From Albidovulum sp. (GTDB lineage: Bacteria; Pseudomonadota; Alphaproteobacteria; Rhodobacterales; Rhodobacteraceae), in contig JACKKB010000004.1 of the NCBI GenBank assembly GCA_020637635.1, positions 62,001 to 126,000 on the forward strand: a stretch of 64,000 nt of DNA, in the 5' to 3' direction. Position 1 is the first letter of the stretch. Each line of letters begins with the position of its first letter. The notes under the pieces were generated by a model that saw nothing but the letters and a program-made list of their open reading frames with translations, was not told the origin of the DNA and searched no databases. Positions 45,895 to 54,035 of the stretch are shown here, piece after piece. Made by a program: the position numbers and the translations under genes.

Positions 45895-46665
45895 TCAGTT
45901 CCCTCCCGCGCCGACCCGCCAGAGCGGCGCGCGCCTGTCGAGATCGGTCGAATAGCCGAAGGTTGCGAAATCCTCGGCATAGTAGTGCCGCACCATCTCG
46001 GTCGTGGCTGCGTCGTAATAGTCGGGGTAGGGCCGCGCCTCCGACTTCGCCCGGGTCTTGTTGACATGGGCGAGCGTTGCGCCGGCAAGCCCGAGATCGG
46101 CCACGAGCCGGTCGAAATCGGCCGCCAGCGTCTCGAAATACATCACCCGATTCACCAGAAGCGCCCCCGACCCACCTGCCGATCCCGACCCGCCCGCCGA
46201 TCCTGCCCCGCCCGCCGATCCTGCCAGAGAACGGTCGGTCACGAACCAGCTCTGGTTCGGCTGGCGGGCAAAGAACGTGTCGTTCCAGAAGGGCGCCTTC
46301 ATCCGGTAGTCGAGATACTCCTCGAAGCTCATTGCGGCGATCTTCTCGGCCACCTTGCGGATCCGGAACTCCTTCATGAACTCGTAGTGCGAGACCGCAT
46401 GGTCGAAGGGATTGCGCACCACGGTGAAGGAATGAAAGCCGTCGTAAACGGGGCGCGACAGCTTGGCGATGATCTTCGTGGCCGGGTCGTGCTTGCGCAG
46501 ATAGGCCCGCTCGGGTGCCTCGCGGACCGGTAGCCGTCGCAGGATCGACCGCCAGATGGTCCGCGTGTCGGGGCCGACAAAGGGTTGCAAGGCCGCGGTG
46601 AGCGCCGTGCCGGCGGTCTTCGGCACATGCACGAAGATGAAGCGGTGCGAGATCGAGATGGTCAT
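45895..46665 (-). CDS. carbohydrate-type sulfotransferase
   Basis: From ATG at 46665 (MTISISHRFIFVHVPKTAGTAL), 256 residues. The 5'-phosphosulfate loop VHVPKTAGTAL and the 3'-phosphate motif VRNPFDHAVSHYEFM near residue 87 are the two PAPS-binding signatures of Sulfotransfer_2 proteins. Near residues 155-177 is a low-complexity Gly/Ser/Ala insert made by short DNA repeats. The gene starts 31 bases after the RgpF copy B stop and ends 3 bases before copy A starts, so it belongs to the same operon. A sulfated surface sugar is the likely product. Confidence 0.82.
   Translation of the reverse strand: MTISISHRFIFVHVPKTAGTALTAALQPFVGPDTRTIWRSILRRLPVREAPERAYLRKHDPATKIIAKLSRPVYDGFHSFTVVRNPFDHAVSHYEFMKEFRIRKVAEKIAAMSFEEYLDYRMKAPFWNDTFFARQPNQSWFVTDRSLAGSAGGAGSAGGSGSAGGSGALLVNRVMYFETLAADFDRLVADLGLAGATLAHVNKTRAKSEARPYPDYYDAATTEMVRHYYAEDFATFGYSTDLDRRAPLWRVGAGGN
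46146..46216 (-). repeat. in-frame tandem repeats inside the sulfotransferase gene
   Basis: About four imperfect 15- to 18-base units built from GATCC(C/T)G(A/C)CCCGCCCGCC encode the insert AGSAGGAGSAGGSGSAGGSG. The period is a multiple of three, so copy-number change would keep the frame. The surrounding protein is ordinary sulfotransferase sequence. Confidence 0.75.
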
Positions 46666-46696
46666 GGCGCCCCCGCCCGGCCGCCGCGGCGCGCGC

Positions 46697-47809
46697 TCAT
46701 GGCCTCGGCCCCGCGATGTCACGCCCGATCCGCATGCGCAGTTCCGACAGGATCGGTTCCGGCGGTGCCGGCAGATCGCCCGCCTCCACGGCGCGGGCAT
46801 GGGCACCGCGCCAGAGCGTGCTCGGCCGGTCGCGGCTCTTCTTCAGCAAGGGATAGCCGAGAAGGCGGACATTGGCATAGGGAAACTGGCTGTAGAACTG
46901 GCCGCGCGCCTCGGCGCGGCGGATGAAGTCGAGCGCCCGTTCGCGCCAGGCCGGGCCGTCCTCGGCAGCCAGGATACGGTCGCGCGCGGCCATGTCGGAC
47001 GCCTCCTGGAACGCCGCGTAGACGAGCGTGCGGCGCAGGAACGCATCGTCCTGCCGCTCGAGCGCGGCCAGGAAATCCTCGCGCCGGTAGACCGAGGCGA
47101 GGCGGAAGCCGGCCTCTTCCAGCGCCTCGCTGTGGGCCCTTTCGCCGCGCCGGATCACCTTGAACTTGTTGGAGGTCAGCCGCATGTCTTCCCAGAATCG
47201 GCGCATCTGCCGCGACGCGAAGACCCGACCGTCGAGCATGGTGCAATAGGATTCGAGGAACCTGAGCCCGCGCCCGCCCCGGCGCGCCTCGCGGCCGCGC
47301 ATGATCGAGCCGACGACATCGGCGTCGGACGCCTCCATTCGCGCGATCATTTCCTCCCCGGGATCAAGCGGGAACCACACGCTGTCGTTCAGGATCAATA
47401 CCTTGTCGGGCGTCATTCCCGCGGCCCAGAGATGCCGCAGCCCGTCGCGATAGCCCCCGAAATCGTAGCCGAAATTGGGCCGCTCCATGATCTGCCAGAC
47501 ATGCGGCAGCAGCGCCGCCCGGCTGGCGTCGGTGAGCGCCGTGTTGCTGACCACGAGGGGCGCATAGCCCCTGGACACGAGATGGTCGCAGGTATGGACG
47601 ATCGACGCCGCGACCTTGCGCGGCTGGTAGATGAGCAGAAGCGCGATCTTGGCGGACGCCGGCACGGCCCCCGTCGCGACCGGAAAGCCCGCGGCAAAGC
47701 GGCGATCGTGGGCGCGTTGCGCGACCGGTTCCCAGAACGCCTCCGGGATGGCCCTGAGCTGCCGTCCGAGCCTTACCAGTTCCCGCCGGAGCTTCCAGCC
47801 GGAGATCAC
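46697..47809 (-). CDS. RgpF-like glycan biosynthesis protein, copy B
   Basis: A 370-residue paralogue of the 44713-45891 product. The two share the N-terminal WK(L/I)xRExxRLGxQ region and AHDRRF. They also share KIALLLIYQPRKVAASI, RPNFGYDFGGYRDGLRHL and VLILNDSVWFPLD, then diverge. The C-terminal part contains FWEDMRLTSNKFKVIRRGE, matching FWKGYVSSSSRFRTIQAGE of the other copy. It lies 3 bases after NeuB. Duplication followed by divergence suggests two related transfer steps in the same glycan. Confidence 0.78.
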   Translation of the reverse strand: MISGWKLRRELVRLGRQLRAIPEAFWEPVAQRAHDRRFAAGFPVATGAVPASAKIALLLIYQPRKVAASIVHTCDHLVSRGYAPLVVSNTALTDASRAALLPHVWQIMERPNFGYDFGGYRDGLRHLWAAGMTPDKVLILNDSVWFPLDPGEEMIARMEASDADVVGSIMRGREARRGGRGLRFLESYCTMLDGRVFASRQMRRFWEDMRLTSNKFKVIRRGERAHSEALEEAGFRLASVYRREDFLAALERQDDAFLRRTLVYAAFQEASDMAARDRILAAEDGPAWRERALDFIRRAEARGQFYSQFPYANVRLLGYPLLKKSRDRPSTLWRGAHARAVEAGDLPAPPEPILSELRMRIGRDIAGPRP

Positions 47810-47812
47810 CTG

Positions 47813-48844
47813 TCAGTCCTCAAGATCGCTCCATCTGAGCTGCGTGTTGCGCGTCACGGCGCGGGTCAGGCGCCGGCCCAGAACCTTGTCGAACTCGTAG
47901 CCGGCGATCTCGCCCGATCCCGGGCGCCGGGCCCAGATGTCGGATTCGCCGATCACATGGCCGGCCGCCAGATCGCGGTCCGCCACAACGCTTGCCCGCG
48001 CGAAACGGTAGACCGGCTCTTCGGCGGCGCTGCGCGCCTTGGGATTGTTGGCCGCAATCCAGATCTCGCGCGAGCGGTCGATGAGGAACCGCAGCTCGGC
48101 CGGGTCCATCGAATTGATGATGTCGGGCCCCTTGCGGTAGCGCGTGTCGGTATAGTGCCGCTCGAGGATCGCGGCACCGAGCGCGACCGAGGCCAGTGCC
48201 ATCTCGGGGCCGATGGAGTGGTCCGAAAAGCCGATGACGGCCTTCGGGAAGGCGGCGCGAAGCTCGCTCACCCCGCGCAGGGAGACGATCTCCGCCGGGC
48301 TCGGATAGAGGTTGGTGCATTCCAGAAGCGCATAGTCGACCCCGGCCTCGTCGAGGATCGCGACGCTGGCGCGCAGCGTCTCTATCGTCTGCATGCCGGT
48401 CGACAGGATCACCGGCCTGCCCTTGCGCGCGATGTGTCGGATGAGCGGCAGGTTGTCGGCCTCGCCAGAGCCGATCTTGTAGGCCGGCACATCAAGCTCC
48501 TCGAGGAAATCGGCGGCGGCGCGCGAGAAGGGCGTCGAGATCCAGATCAGCCCGAGGCTTTCGGTATAGCGCTTGAGTTCGGCCTCCTCCTCCAGCGTGA
48601 GCGCACAGGAGGCCATCACGTCCCAGATCGAGACATCGGCATTGGGCGGGAAGATCGACTTCGCCTCCTCGGTCATCTCGTCTTCGAGGATGTGGGTCTG
48701 GTGCTTGATCATCTCGCAGCCCGCCCCGGCGGCAAGTCGCACCATCTCCTTTGCCACGGCCAGATCGCCGCCATGGTTGATGCCGATCTCGGCAATCACG
48801 AGCGGAGGATGGGCGGTGGAAATCTCGCGATGGGCGATCTTCAT
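47813..48844 (-). CDS. neuB: N-acylneuraminate/legionaminate synthase
   Basis: Condenses phosphoenolpyruvate with ManNAc or the 2,4-diacetamido sugar to give a nine-carbon acid. 343 residues from ATG at 48844 (MKIAHREIST). The TIM barrel has VIAEIGINHGGDLAVAKEM near residue 17, KIGSGEADNLPLIRHIA near residue 130, the metal-binding FSDHSIGPEMALASVALGA and ILERHYT. A C-terminal antifreeze-like SAF domain covers roughly 275-343 (ARASVVADRDLAAGHVI). It heads the seven-gene leftward operon; the frame continues upstream to 48919 without a ribosome site. Confidence 0.93.
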   Translation of the reverse strand: MKIAHREISTAHPPLVIAEIGINHGGDLAVAKEMVRLAAGAGCEMIKHQTHILEDEMTEEAKSIFPPNADVSIWDVMASCALTLEEEAELKRYTESLGLIWISTPFSRAAADFLEELDVPAYKIGSGEADNLPLIRHIARKGRPVILSTGMQTIETLRASVAILDEAGVDYALLECTNLYPSPAEIVSLRGVSELRAAFPKAVIGFSDHSIGPEMALASVALGAAILERHYTDTRYRKGPDIINSMDPAELRFLIDRSREIWIAANNPKARSAAEEPVYRFARASVVADRDLAAGHVIGESDIWARRPGSGEIAGYEFDKVLGRRLTRAVTRNTQLRWSDLED

Positions 48845-49016
48845 CTCGGCCTCGGCAATGGCGCTTCTACAGGCAATCGCGCCTCCTTTACACAAAGTGC
48901 GACCCGAAGAACAAGGCAAGCCGCGGGATCAGAGCGCCTTTGCGCCGGTGACTGCCGGACCGGAGCCGGGCCGCCTCGGTGGTCTGGCGGCCAACTCGGC
49001 CCGGAACGCGCCGGCA

Positions 49017-49331
49017 TCAGGCCGGAGCCGCCGCCCGATCGGCTTCGAGCGGTTTGGCAAGATCGCCTGAAAACAGTTTGAAATCGCTTAGGTCGGCTTC
49101 CGGGGCCGCGGCAAAGGTGACGATTCCGGCACCTGGCGCCTCGCCGATGAGCGCCGGGACGAAGCACCGGAACGACCACGCTCTGGCGCATTCGCACAGG
49201 TCAGCATCGGCCCAACCCTTGCAGACCCCGGGGAGGGCGTTCAGAATGCCGGCGCAAAGCGGAAGCCGTGCCCTGGCCGCGGCACCTGCGGACCCAAGCG
49301 AGGCAATCGACGCAATGCTGACCGGTCTCAT
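49017..49331 (-). CDS. small Cys-containing hypothetical protein
   Basis: A 104-residue protein. CCGCAGGAGG upstream of the ATG is a good ribosome site. The first ~25 residues (MRPVSIASIASLGSAGAAARARLPLC) could be a weak signal. The middle holds five Cys (LPLCAGILN, GVCKGWADADLCECARAW, FRCF), suggesting metal or disulfide bonding. Composition is otherwise ordinary for the host. It stands between NeuB and the divergent mobA; no family recognised. Confidence 0.55.
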   Translation of the reverse strand: MRPVSIASIASLGSAGAAARARLPLCAGILNALPGVCKGWADADLCECARAWSFRCFVPALIGEAPGAGIVTFAAAPEADLSDFKLFSGDLAKPLEADRAAAPA

Positions 49332-49378
49332 CTGCGCCTCCTGCGGTCCTGACGCAGCGCCGCCGTCAGGGCGCGCCG

Positions 49379-50002
49379 ATGCCGGCTGACGCCCCGCCCC
49401 CGGTTCTGCCCGGCGTGATCCTCGCCGGCGGCCGCGCCCGGCGCATGGATGGCGCCGACAAGGCGTTGCAGATCCTTGCCGGGCGCCCGCTTCTCGCCCA
49501 TGTCGCGGCCCGGCTCTCTGCCCAGTGCGCGCCTCTCGCGCTCAGCGCCAATGGCGATCCCGACCGGTTCGCGGGCTTCGGCCTGCCGGTGCTGCCCGAC
49601 AGCGCCGCCGACCACCCCGGCCCGCTCGCCGGGATCCTGGCGGGGCTCGACTGGGCTGCCGGTCTCGGCGCGCCGGCGATCGTGACGGTCGCGGTCGACA
49701 CGCCCTTCTTCCCCGAAGACCTCGCCCGGCGTCTCGCCACCGCGATGCGGCCGATGGGTGTCGCCGTGGCCGCCGGCGAAGAGCCTGGCGCCACCCCGCG
49801 CCAGCATCCGGTTTTTGCCGTCTGGTCTGTGGGGTTGCGCGACGATCTTCGCAGCTCGCTCGAGGCGGGCGAACGCCGCGTCGGCCGCTTTGCCGCACGC
49901 CACGGCGCAGCTGTCGTGACTTTCGCGGAAACGGGCGCCTTCTTCAACATCAACACCGCCGCGGATCTGGCCGCCGCCGAGGACCGTGCCCGCCACGTCT
50001 GA
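49379..50002 (+). CDS. mobA: molybdenum cofactor guanylyltransferase
   Basis: Adds GMP to molybdopterin to give the MGD form used by DMSO-reductase-type enzymes. 207 residues with the nucleotidyltransferase motif ILAGGRARRMDGADKAL at about 13, PDSAADHPGPLAGILAGLDWA near residue 73, VAVDTPFFPEDLAR near residue 103, and a C-terminal FFNINTAADLAAAE (N-I-N-T-P/A-D motif). Its stop is 15 bases from the stop of the convergent TusA-like gene. The start has only a weak ribosome site. Confidence 0.93.
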   Translation: MPADAPPPVLPGVILAGGRARRMDGADKALQILAGRPLLAHVAARLSAQCAPLALSANGDPDRFAGFGLPVLPDSAADHPGPLAGILAGLDWAAGLGAPAIVTVAVDTPFFPEDLARRLATAMRPMGVAVAAGEEPGATPRQHPVFAVWSVGLRDDLRSSLEAGERRVGRFAARHGAAVVTFAETGAFFNINTAADLAAAEDRARHV

Positions 50003-50017
50003 GGCGCCCGGTCGGGT

Positions 50018-50266
50018 TCAGCGATCGCCGCCCCTGCGGATCAGATAGGCCTGCGCCTTTCCGTCGGCGGCGGTGGCGAGCAGGTCGTGCCCGGCCTCGG
50101 CGCAGAAATGCGGCACGTCGACGATGGCCGCCGGATCGGTCGCAAGCAGCCGGAGCACCCTGCCCGGTTTCATCGCCTGCAGGCGTTTGCGCGCCTTCAG
50201 CACCGGCAGCGGGCAGAGCAGATCCCGCGCGTCGATCTCTTCGTCGATCTCGTCATCGTGAGCCAT
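50018..50266 (-). CDS. TusA-family sulfur carrier protein
   Basis: From ATG at 50266 (MAHDDEIDEEIDARDLLC), 82 residues. The active motif LLCPLPVLKARKRL, with the sulfur-carrying Cys in C-P-x-P, is near residue 17. A second Cys lies in HFCAEAGHDLL. TusA-like carriers deliver sulfur for tRNA thiolation or molybdoenzyme maturation. Its position tail to tail with mobA makes a molybdoenzyme role attractive but unproven. The N-terminus is unusually acidic. Confidence 0.88.
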   Translation of the reverse strand: MAHDDEIDEEIDARDLLCPLPVLKARKRLQAMKPGRVLRLLATDPAAIVDVPHFCAEAGHDLLATAADGKAQAYLIRRGGDR

Positions 50267-50379
50267 GCATCGGCGATAGCCTCTCGCGCCGGATCTGTCT
50301 ATCGTCGCATCACCGGGCCCGGACAGCCGCGCCCCGTGCCACGCCGCGGCCGATCCGGCCCGTTCCCCGGGAGAAGACC

Positions 50380-50667
50380 ATGCCTCTGGCCCGCCATGCA
50401 ATCCTCATCGACGACGACCGCGTCATCGTGAACCGCTTCGACTTCGCACCCGGCGACGAAACCGGCCCCCACCGCCACGCCCTGCCCTATGTGATCGTTC
50501 CCTTGACCGACGGCCTGCTGCGCATCACCGCCCCGGACGGCAGCGAATCAACGGCCTCCCTGACGCAGGGCCTGCCCTATTCGCGCGCGGCCGGCGTCGA
50601 GCACAACGTCTTCAACGGCGGCAGCGCGCCGCTCAGCTTTCTCGAAATCGAGCTGAAGGACCGCTGA
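50380..50667 (+). CDS. small cupin-fold protein
   Basis: A 95-residue single-domain cupin. The metal-binding motif GDETGPHRHALPYVIVPLTDG, near residues 24-44, carries His-x-His. The second motif, RAAGVEHNVFNGGSAPLSFLEIEL, carries the last His. The start follows CCCGGGAGAAGACC. Such short cupins bind a metal and a small ligand or act as sensor domains; no substrate can be named. It is convergent with rplY, with a terminator between. Confidence 0.85.
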   Translation: MPLARHAILIDDDRVIVNRFDFAPGDETGPHRHALPYVIVPLTDGLLRITAPDGSESTASLTQGLPYSRAAGVEHNVFNGGSAPLSFLEIELKDR

Positions 50668-50704
50668 CGGCGGACCACTTCGGCCACGGTTGGCGCGCAT
50701 GCGG

Positions 50705-50736
50705 AAAGGGGCGGCACCTTCCGGTACCGCCCCCCT
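50705..50736 (-). terminator. Rho-independent terminator after rplY
   Basis: On the minus strand GGGGCGGTACC-GGAA-GGTGCCGCCCC forms an 11-bp stem with one mismatch, then TTTCCGC. It begins about 20 bases after the rplY stop and may also serve the cupin gene from the other side, where CTAATTT follows. Confidence 0.65.
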
Positions 50737-50757
50737 AATTTCGTCGACAAGGGCCGA

Positions 50758-51384
50758 TCATTCCTCGGCGGTCTCCGACTCGCCCTCACCTTCGCCGGCT
50801 TCGGCCGAGCGCAGGCCCGACGGCGCCGCGATGTTGGCGATGACGAAGTTCCGCTTGATCGTCGGCACGGCGCCCTTCGGCAGGTCGATGTCGCCGATAT
50901 GGATGACGTCGCCGATCTCGCGCCCGGTCAGGTCGACCGTGATGTGGTCGGGAATGTCGCCCGCCGTCACCTCGAGCTCCACCTCGGGACGCACGATGAC
51001 AAGCGTGCCGCCCTTGCGGAAGCCCGGCGCCTTGTCCTGGTTCTCGAAGGTGACGTGGATGAAGAGGTTGATCCGCGAGGATTGCTTCAGCCGCATCAGG
51101 TCGAGATGGGTCGGCAGATCCTTCACGACGTCGCGCTGGACGTTGCGGCAGATCACGCGCACGTCCTGATGGCCCTCGACCTTCAGGTTGAAGAGCGTCG
51201 ACAGGAACCGCCCCGCCTTCAGCCGCTTCAGAAGCGCATAGTAATCGACGTTGATCGGCAGGGGATCCGCTCCGCCGCCGTAGACGATGCCGGGTACGTG
51301 GCCCTCGCGACGGGCTTGACGGGCGGCCCCCTTGCCTGTCCCCGTCCGTACCTCGGCCTTAAGATCCGGGATCTCTTTGGCCAT
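50758..51384 (-). CDS. rplY: 50S ribosomal protein L25 (Ctc/long form)
   Basis: Binds 5S rRNA in the large subunit. The ATG at 51384 (MAKEIPDLKAEVR) follows GGAGAGACCA; 208 residues. The N-terminal L25 domain is complete (GKGAARQARREGHVPGIVYGGG, KTHLDLMRL-like PTHLDLMRL). The C-terminal TL5 extension runs from about 100 to 185 (PGFRKGGTLVIVRPEVELEV, GDVIHIGDIDLPKG). An acidic tail (EAGEGEGESETAEE) ends it. No pth gene follows here. Confidence 0.95.
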   Translation of the reverse strand: MAKEIPDLKAEVRTGTGKGAARQARREGHVPGIVYGGGADPLPINVDYYALLKRLKAGRFLSTLFNLKVEGHQDVRVICRNVQRDVVKDLPTHLDLMRLKQSSRINLFIHVTFENQDKAPGFRKGGTLVIVRPEVELEVTAGDIPDHITVDLTGREIGDVIHIGDIDLPKGAVPTIKRNFVIANIAAPSGLRSAEAGEGEGESETAEE

Positions 51385-51573
51385 TGGTCTCTCCATGGTT
51401 AACCGGGCATCCTCCAAGGGTGCATGCCCATGAGGCGCTGCCTATAAAGCGCTTCCCCTGCCGAGGGAAGCGGATTCTGCGTTCGTCCTCCAGTCTGACA
51501 GGAAACGCCCTATGCGTTCGGGCGGAGCCATGCTAGACAGGGCGCGGAAGGCGGGAACGATAGGCGTCACGAG

Positions 51574-52728
51574 ATGTCGCTCGCGGCAGCGATCAGGACA
51601 GCGCGCAGCCCGAGCGCCGCGCTTGCAGCCGTCGGCCTCTTCGCCGGCGGCTTTGCTGCCTGTGTCCCCGAGATCAAGCCCGGCGTGAACGCCACAGATG
51701 CCGAGTTCGGCCTGGCCATGATGATGGCCGCCGCGGGATCCATCACCATGCTCGCCGTCGCACCGCGGCTTATTGCGCGACTTGGACGCAATGCACTGAC
51801 GATCGCGGGCGCGGCGATGCTGCTCGTCTTCCTCTATCCGCTCGTGCCCGAAACGCCGGCAGGCTTCGCCGTCGCGATGGCCCTCGTCGGGGTCAGCCTG
51901 ACATTTCTGGACATCGGCGCCAACATCGAGATCGCCCGGCTCGAGACGCGCCACCGACGCCACCTGATGAATGTCGGACATGCGATGTTCTCCTTCGGCT
52001 TCGCCGCGGCAGCCCTTTTCGCGAGCGTCATGCGCCGTTTCGACGCCGACACGCCGACGATCTTCGGCATTCTGATGCTCGCGGCCCTCGTTCTCGTCCG
52101 CCTCATGGGGCCCGGCTTGCCCCGGCCCGCGGCGGAAGCGGCGGCCCCGGGTGCCGCGGGGCCGCCCTGGGTGCCTGTGCTGCTGACCGCCTCGATTCTC
52201 TTCATTTCCTTCGTGGCCGAGAATGCAACCGAGGTCTGGTCCGCCCTGCATATCGAACGCACGCTGCAGGGCGCCCACGGCCTTGGCGGCTTCGGGCCCG
52301 TGGCGCTCGGCCTGACCATGGGCTTCGGGCGGCTCGCGGGCCAGGTCCTGGCGGAGCGGATCGGCGAGGTGCGGCTCATCCAGTGGTCGACCGTGGCCGG
52401 GGCCGTGGGGGCGGCCGTCACCGGCATCGCCGCGGCGCCTGTCGTTGCCGTCTGCGGCATCGCTTTCATCGGCATCGGCGTTGCCGTCGTGGTGCCTTCG
52501 GCCAATTCGATCCTCGTGCGCCTTGTCCGCCCCGACCAGGGCCCCCTCGCCATCTCGCGCGCCTGGATGCTCGGCTTCTCCGGCTTCTTCCTCGGCCCCT
52601 CGCTCATGGGGCTGGTCGCCGAGAGCTGGGGGCTTCGGGCGGTCTTCCTCGTCCTGGCCGCCGTGCTGCTTCTGGCAGTGCCGCTCGTGCAGCGGCTGGG
52701 ATCGCGCCGGACCGCGGCTCAGGCGTAG
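51574..52728 (+). CDS. MFS transporter
   Basis: A 384-residue inner-membrane carrier with about twelve hydrophobic segments and the major-facilitator layout: six helices, a central polar loop near residues 180-200 (PGLPRPAAEAAAPGAAGPP), then six more. A short motif A-like loop follows helix 2 (APRLIARLGRNAL). LGLTMGFGRLAGQVLAERIGE marks helix 8. It resembles FucP/sugar-type or drug-type MFS proteins; no substrate residue can be assigned. It overlaps the convergent lldD by 10 bases. Confidence 0.85.
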   Translation: MSLAAAIRTARSPSAALAAVGLFAGGFAACVPEIKPGVNATDAEFGLAMMMAAAGSITMLAVAPRLIARLGRNALTIAGAAMLLVFLYPLVPETPAGFAVAMALVGVSLTFLDIGANIEIARLETRHRRHLMNVGHAMFSFGFAAAALFASVMRRFDADTPTIFGILMLAALVLVRLMGPGLPRPAAEAAAPGAAGPPWVPVLLTASILFISFVAENATEVWSALHIERTLQGAHGLGGFGPVALGLTMGFGRLAGQVLAERIGEVRLIQWSTVAGAVGAAVTGIAAAPVVAVCGIAFIGIGVAVVVPSANSILVRLVRPDQGPLAISRAWMLGFSGFFLGPSLMGLVAESWGLRAVFLVLAAVLLLAVPLVQRLGSRRTAAQA

Positions 52729-53882
52729 GCGGTTTCCCATCCCATGGGCAGAAGCAGGTTCCCCCGGCCGAGTGCGGTCACGTCGCGCTCGCCGCAAAGC
52801 GCCATCGACGTGTCGAGTTCCTTGTGCAGCACCTCGAGCGCCCGGGTAACTCCGGCCTCGCCCATCGCGCCGAGCCCGTAGACATAGGCCCGCCCGATCA
52901 TCACCCCGCGCGCGCCGAGTGCCAACGCCTTGAGGACGTCCTGGCCGGAGCGGATGCCGCCGTCCATCCAGACCTCGGTCCGCCCGCCGACAGCCGCGAC
53001 GATCTGCGGCAGCATCCGGATCGACGAAAGCGCCCCGTCAAGCTGCCGTCCGCCGTGGTTGGAAACGACGATCGCATCGGCACCGACCTCGACCGCCCTG
53101 CCGGCATCCTCGGGGTCGAGGATCCCCTTCAGGATCACCTTGCCGCCCCACATGTCCATGAGCGCGCGGATCTTGTCCCAGTTGAGTGCCGGGTCGAACT
53201 TTTCCGCCGTCCACGCCGAGAGCGAGGACGGGTCGCTCACCCCTTCGACATGGCCGACGATATTGCCGAAGAAGCGCCGCCTGGTTCCCAGCATCTCGAG
53301 CCCCCAGCCCCATTTCGTGGCGAGGTTGAGCATCGTCGGGATGGTCAGCTTGGGCGGCGCGGAAAGGCCGTTCTTCAGGTCCTTGTGGCGCTGGCCGAGC
53401 ACCTGGAGATCGACGGTGATGACCAGCGCCGAACAGCCCGCCGCCTTGGCCCGGCCGATGATCCGGCGGTTGAAGTCGTCGTCGTTGAGCGTGTAGATCT
53501 GGAACCAGAACGGCGCCCGGGCGTGCTCGGCCACATCCTCGATCGAGCAGATCGACATGGTGGAGAGGGTGAACGGGACGCCGAATCTTGCCGCTGCGCG
53601 CGCGACCTTGATTTCGCCGTCGGCATTCTGCATCCCGGTCAGCCCCACCGGAGCCAGCGCCACCGGCATCGCCACTTCTTGCCCGATCATGGTCGAGCCC
53701 GTGCTGCGGCCGGTCATGTCGACCGCGATCCGCTGGCGCAGCCGGATATCGGCAAAGTCGGAGACGTTCTCGCGGAAGGTCTGTTCGCTCCAGCTGCCGG
53801 ATTCGGCATAGTCGAAGAACATTCGCGGCACGCGACGGCGATAGATCCGCTTCAGATCCTCGATACAGGTGATGACCGGCAT
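52719..53882 (-). CDS. lldD: L-lactate dehydrogenase (FMN, quinone-linked)
   Basis: A membrane-associated flavoenzyme oxidising L-lactate to pyruvate. ATG at 53882 (MPVITCIEDLKRI) follows TGAGGAAAGCC; 387 residues. Anchors: RRRVPRMFFDYAESGSWSE near residue 13, MPVALAPVGLTGM near residue 75, LVITVDLQVLGQRHKD near residue 150, VSNHGGRQLDGA with the catalytic His near residue 275, and DGGIRSGQDVLKALALGARGVMIGR. The normal SNHGGRQ contrasts with SNHAGRQ of the 33242 paralogue. A perfect palindrome 10 bases upstream of the start is a likely operator. Confidence 0.93.
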   Translation of the reverse strand: MPVITCIEDLKRIYRRRVPRMFFDYAESGSWSEQTFRENVSDFADIRLRQRIAVDMTGRSTGSTMIGQEVAMPVALAPVGLTGMQNADGEIKVARAAARFGVPFTLSTMSICSIEDVAEHARAPFWFQIYTLNDDDFNRRIIGRAKAAGCSALVITVDLQVLGQRHKDLKNGLSAPPKLTIPTMLNLATKWGWGLEMLGTRRRFFGNIVGHVEGVSDPSSLSAWTAEKFDPALNWDKIRALMDMWGGKVILKGILDPEDAGRAVEVGADAIVVSNHGGRQLDGALSSIRMLPQIVAAVGGRTEVWMDGGIRSGQDVLKALALGARGVMIGRAYVYGLGAMGEAGVTRALEVLHKELDTSMALCGERDVTALGRGNLLLPMGWETAYA

Positions 53883-53892
53883 GGCTTTCCTC

Positions 53893-53919
53893 AAATTGGT
53901 AACTTTATGTTACCAATTT
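53893..53919. promoter_or_regulatory. perfect 11-bp-arm palindrome upstream of lldD (candidate operator)
   Basis: AAATTGGTAAC-tttat-GTTACCAATTT lies 11 bases before the lldD start, overlapping the leader. TTGGT…ACCAA half-sites are characteristic of GntR-family regulators of the FadR/LldR type, which control lactate genes. Placement between promoter and start fits repression relieved by lactate. Confidence 0.7.
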
Positions 53920-54035
53920 TCGGTTCCCGACGCAAGGGCCGGGCGGCGGGCACGGGGATGGCGCACCCGACGGCACATGGCGATGCTGCCGAACCGTCGC
54001 CGGGCCGGCCCGCCGGAGGAGGAAGGAAGAGCCGG

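Noticed and set aside
49017..49331. Treating the small Cys protein beside mobA as a molybdopterin protein
   Set aside because: Position alone suggests it; no MoaD, MobB or related motif is visible.
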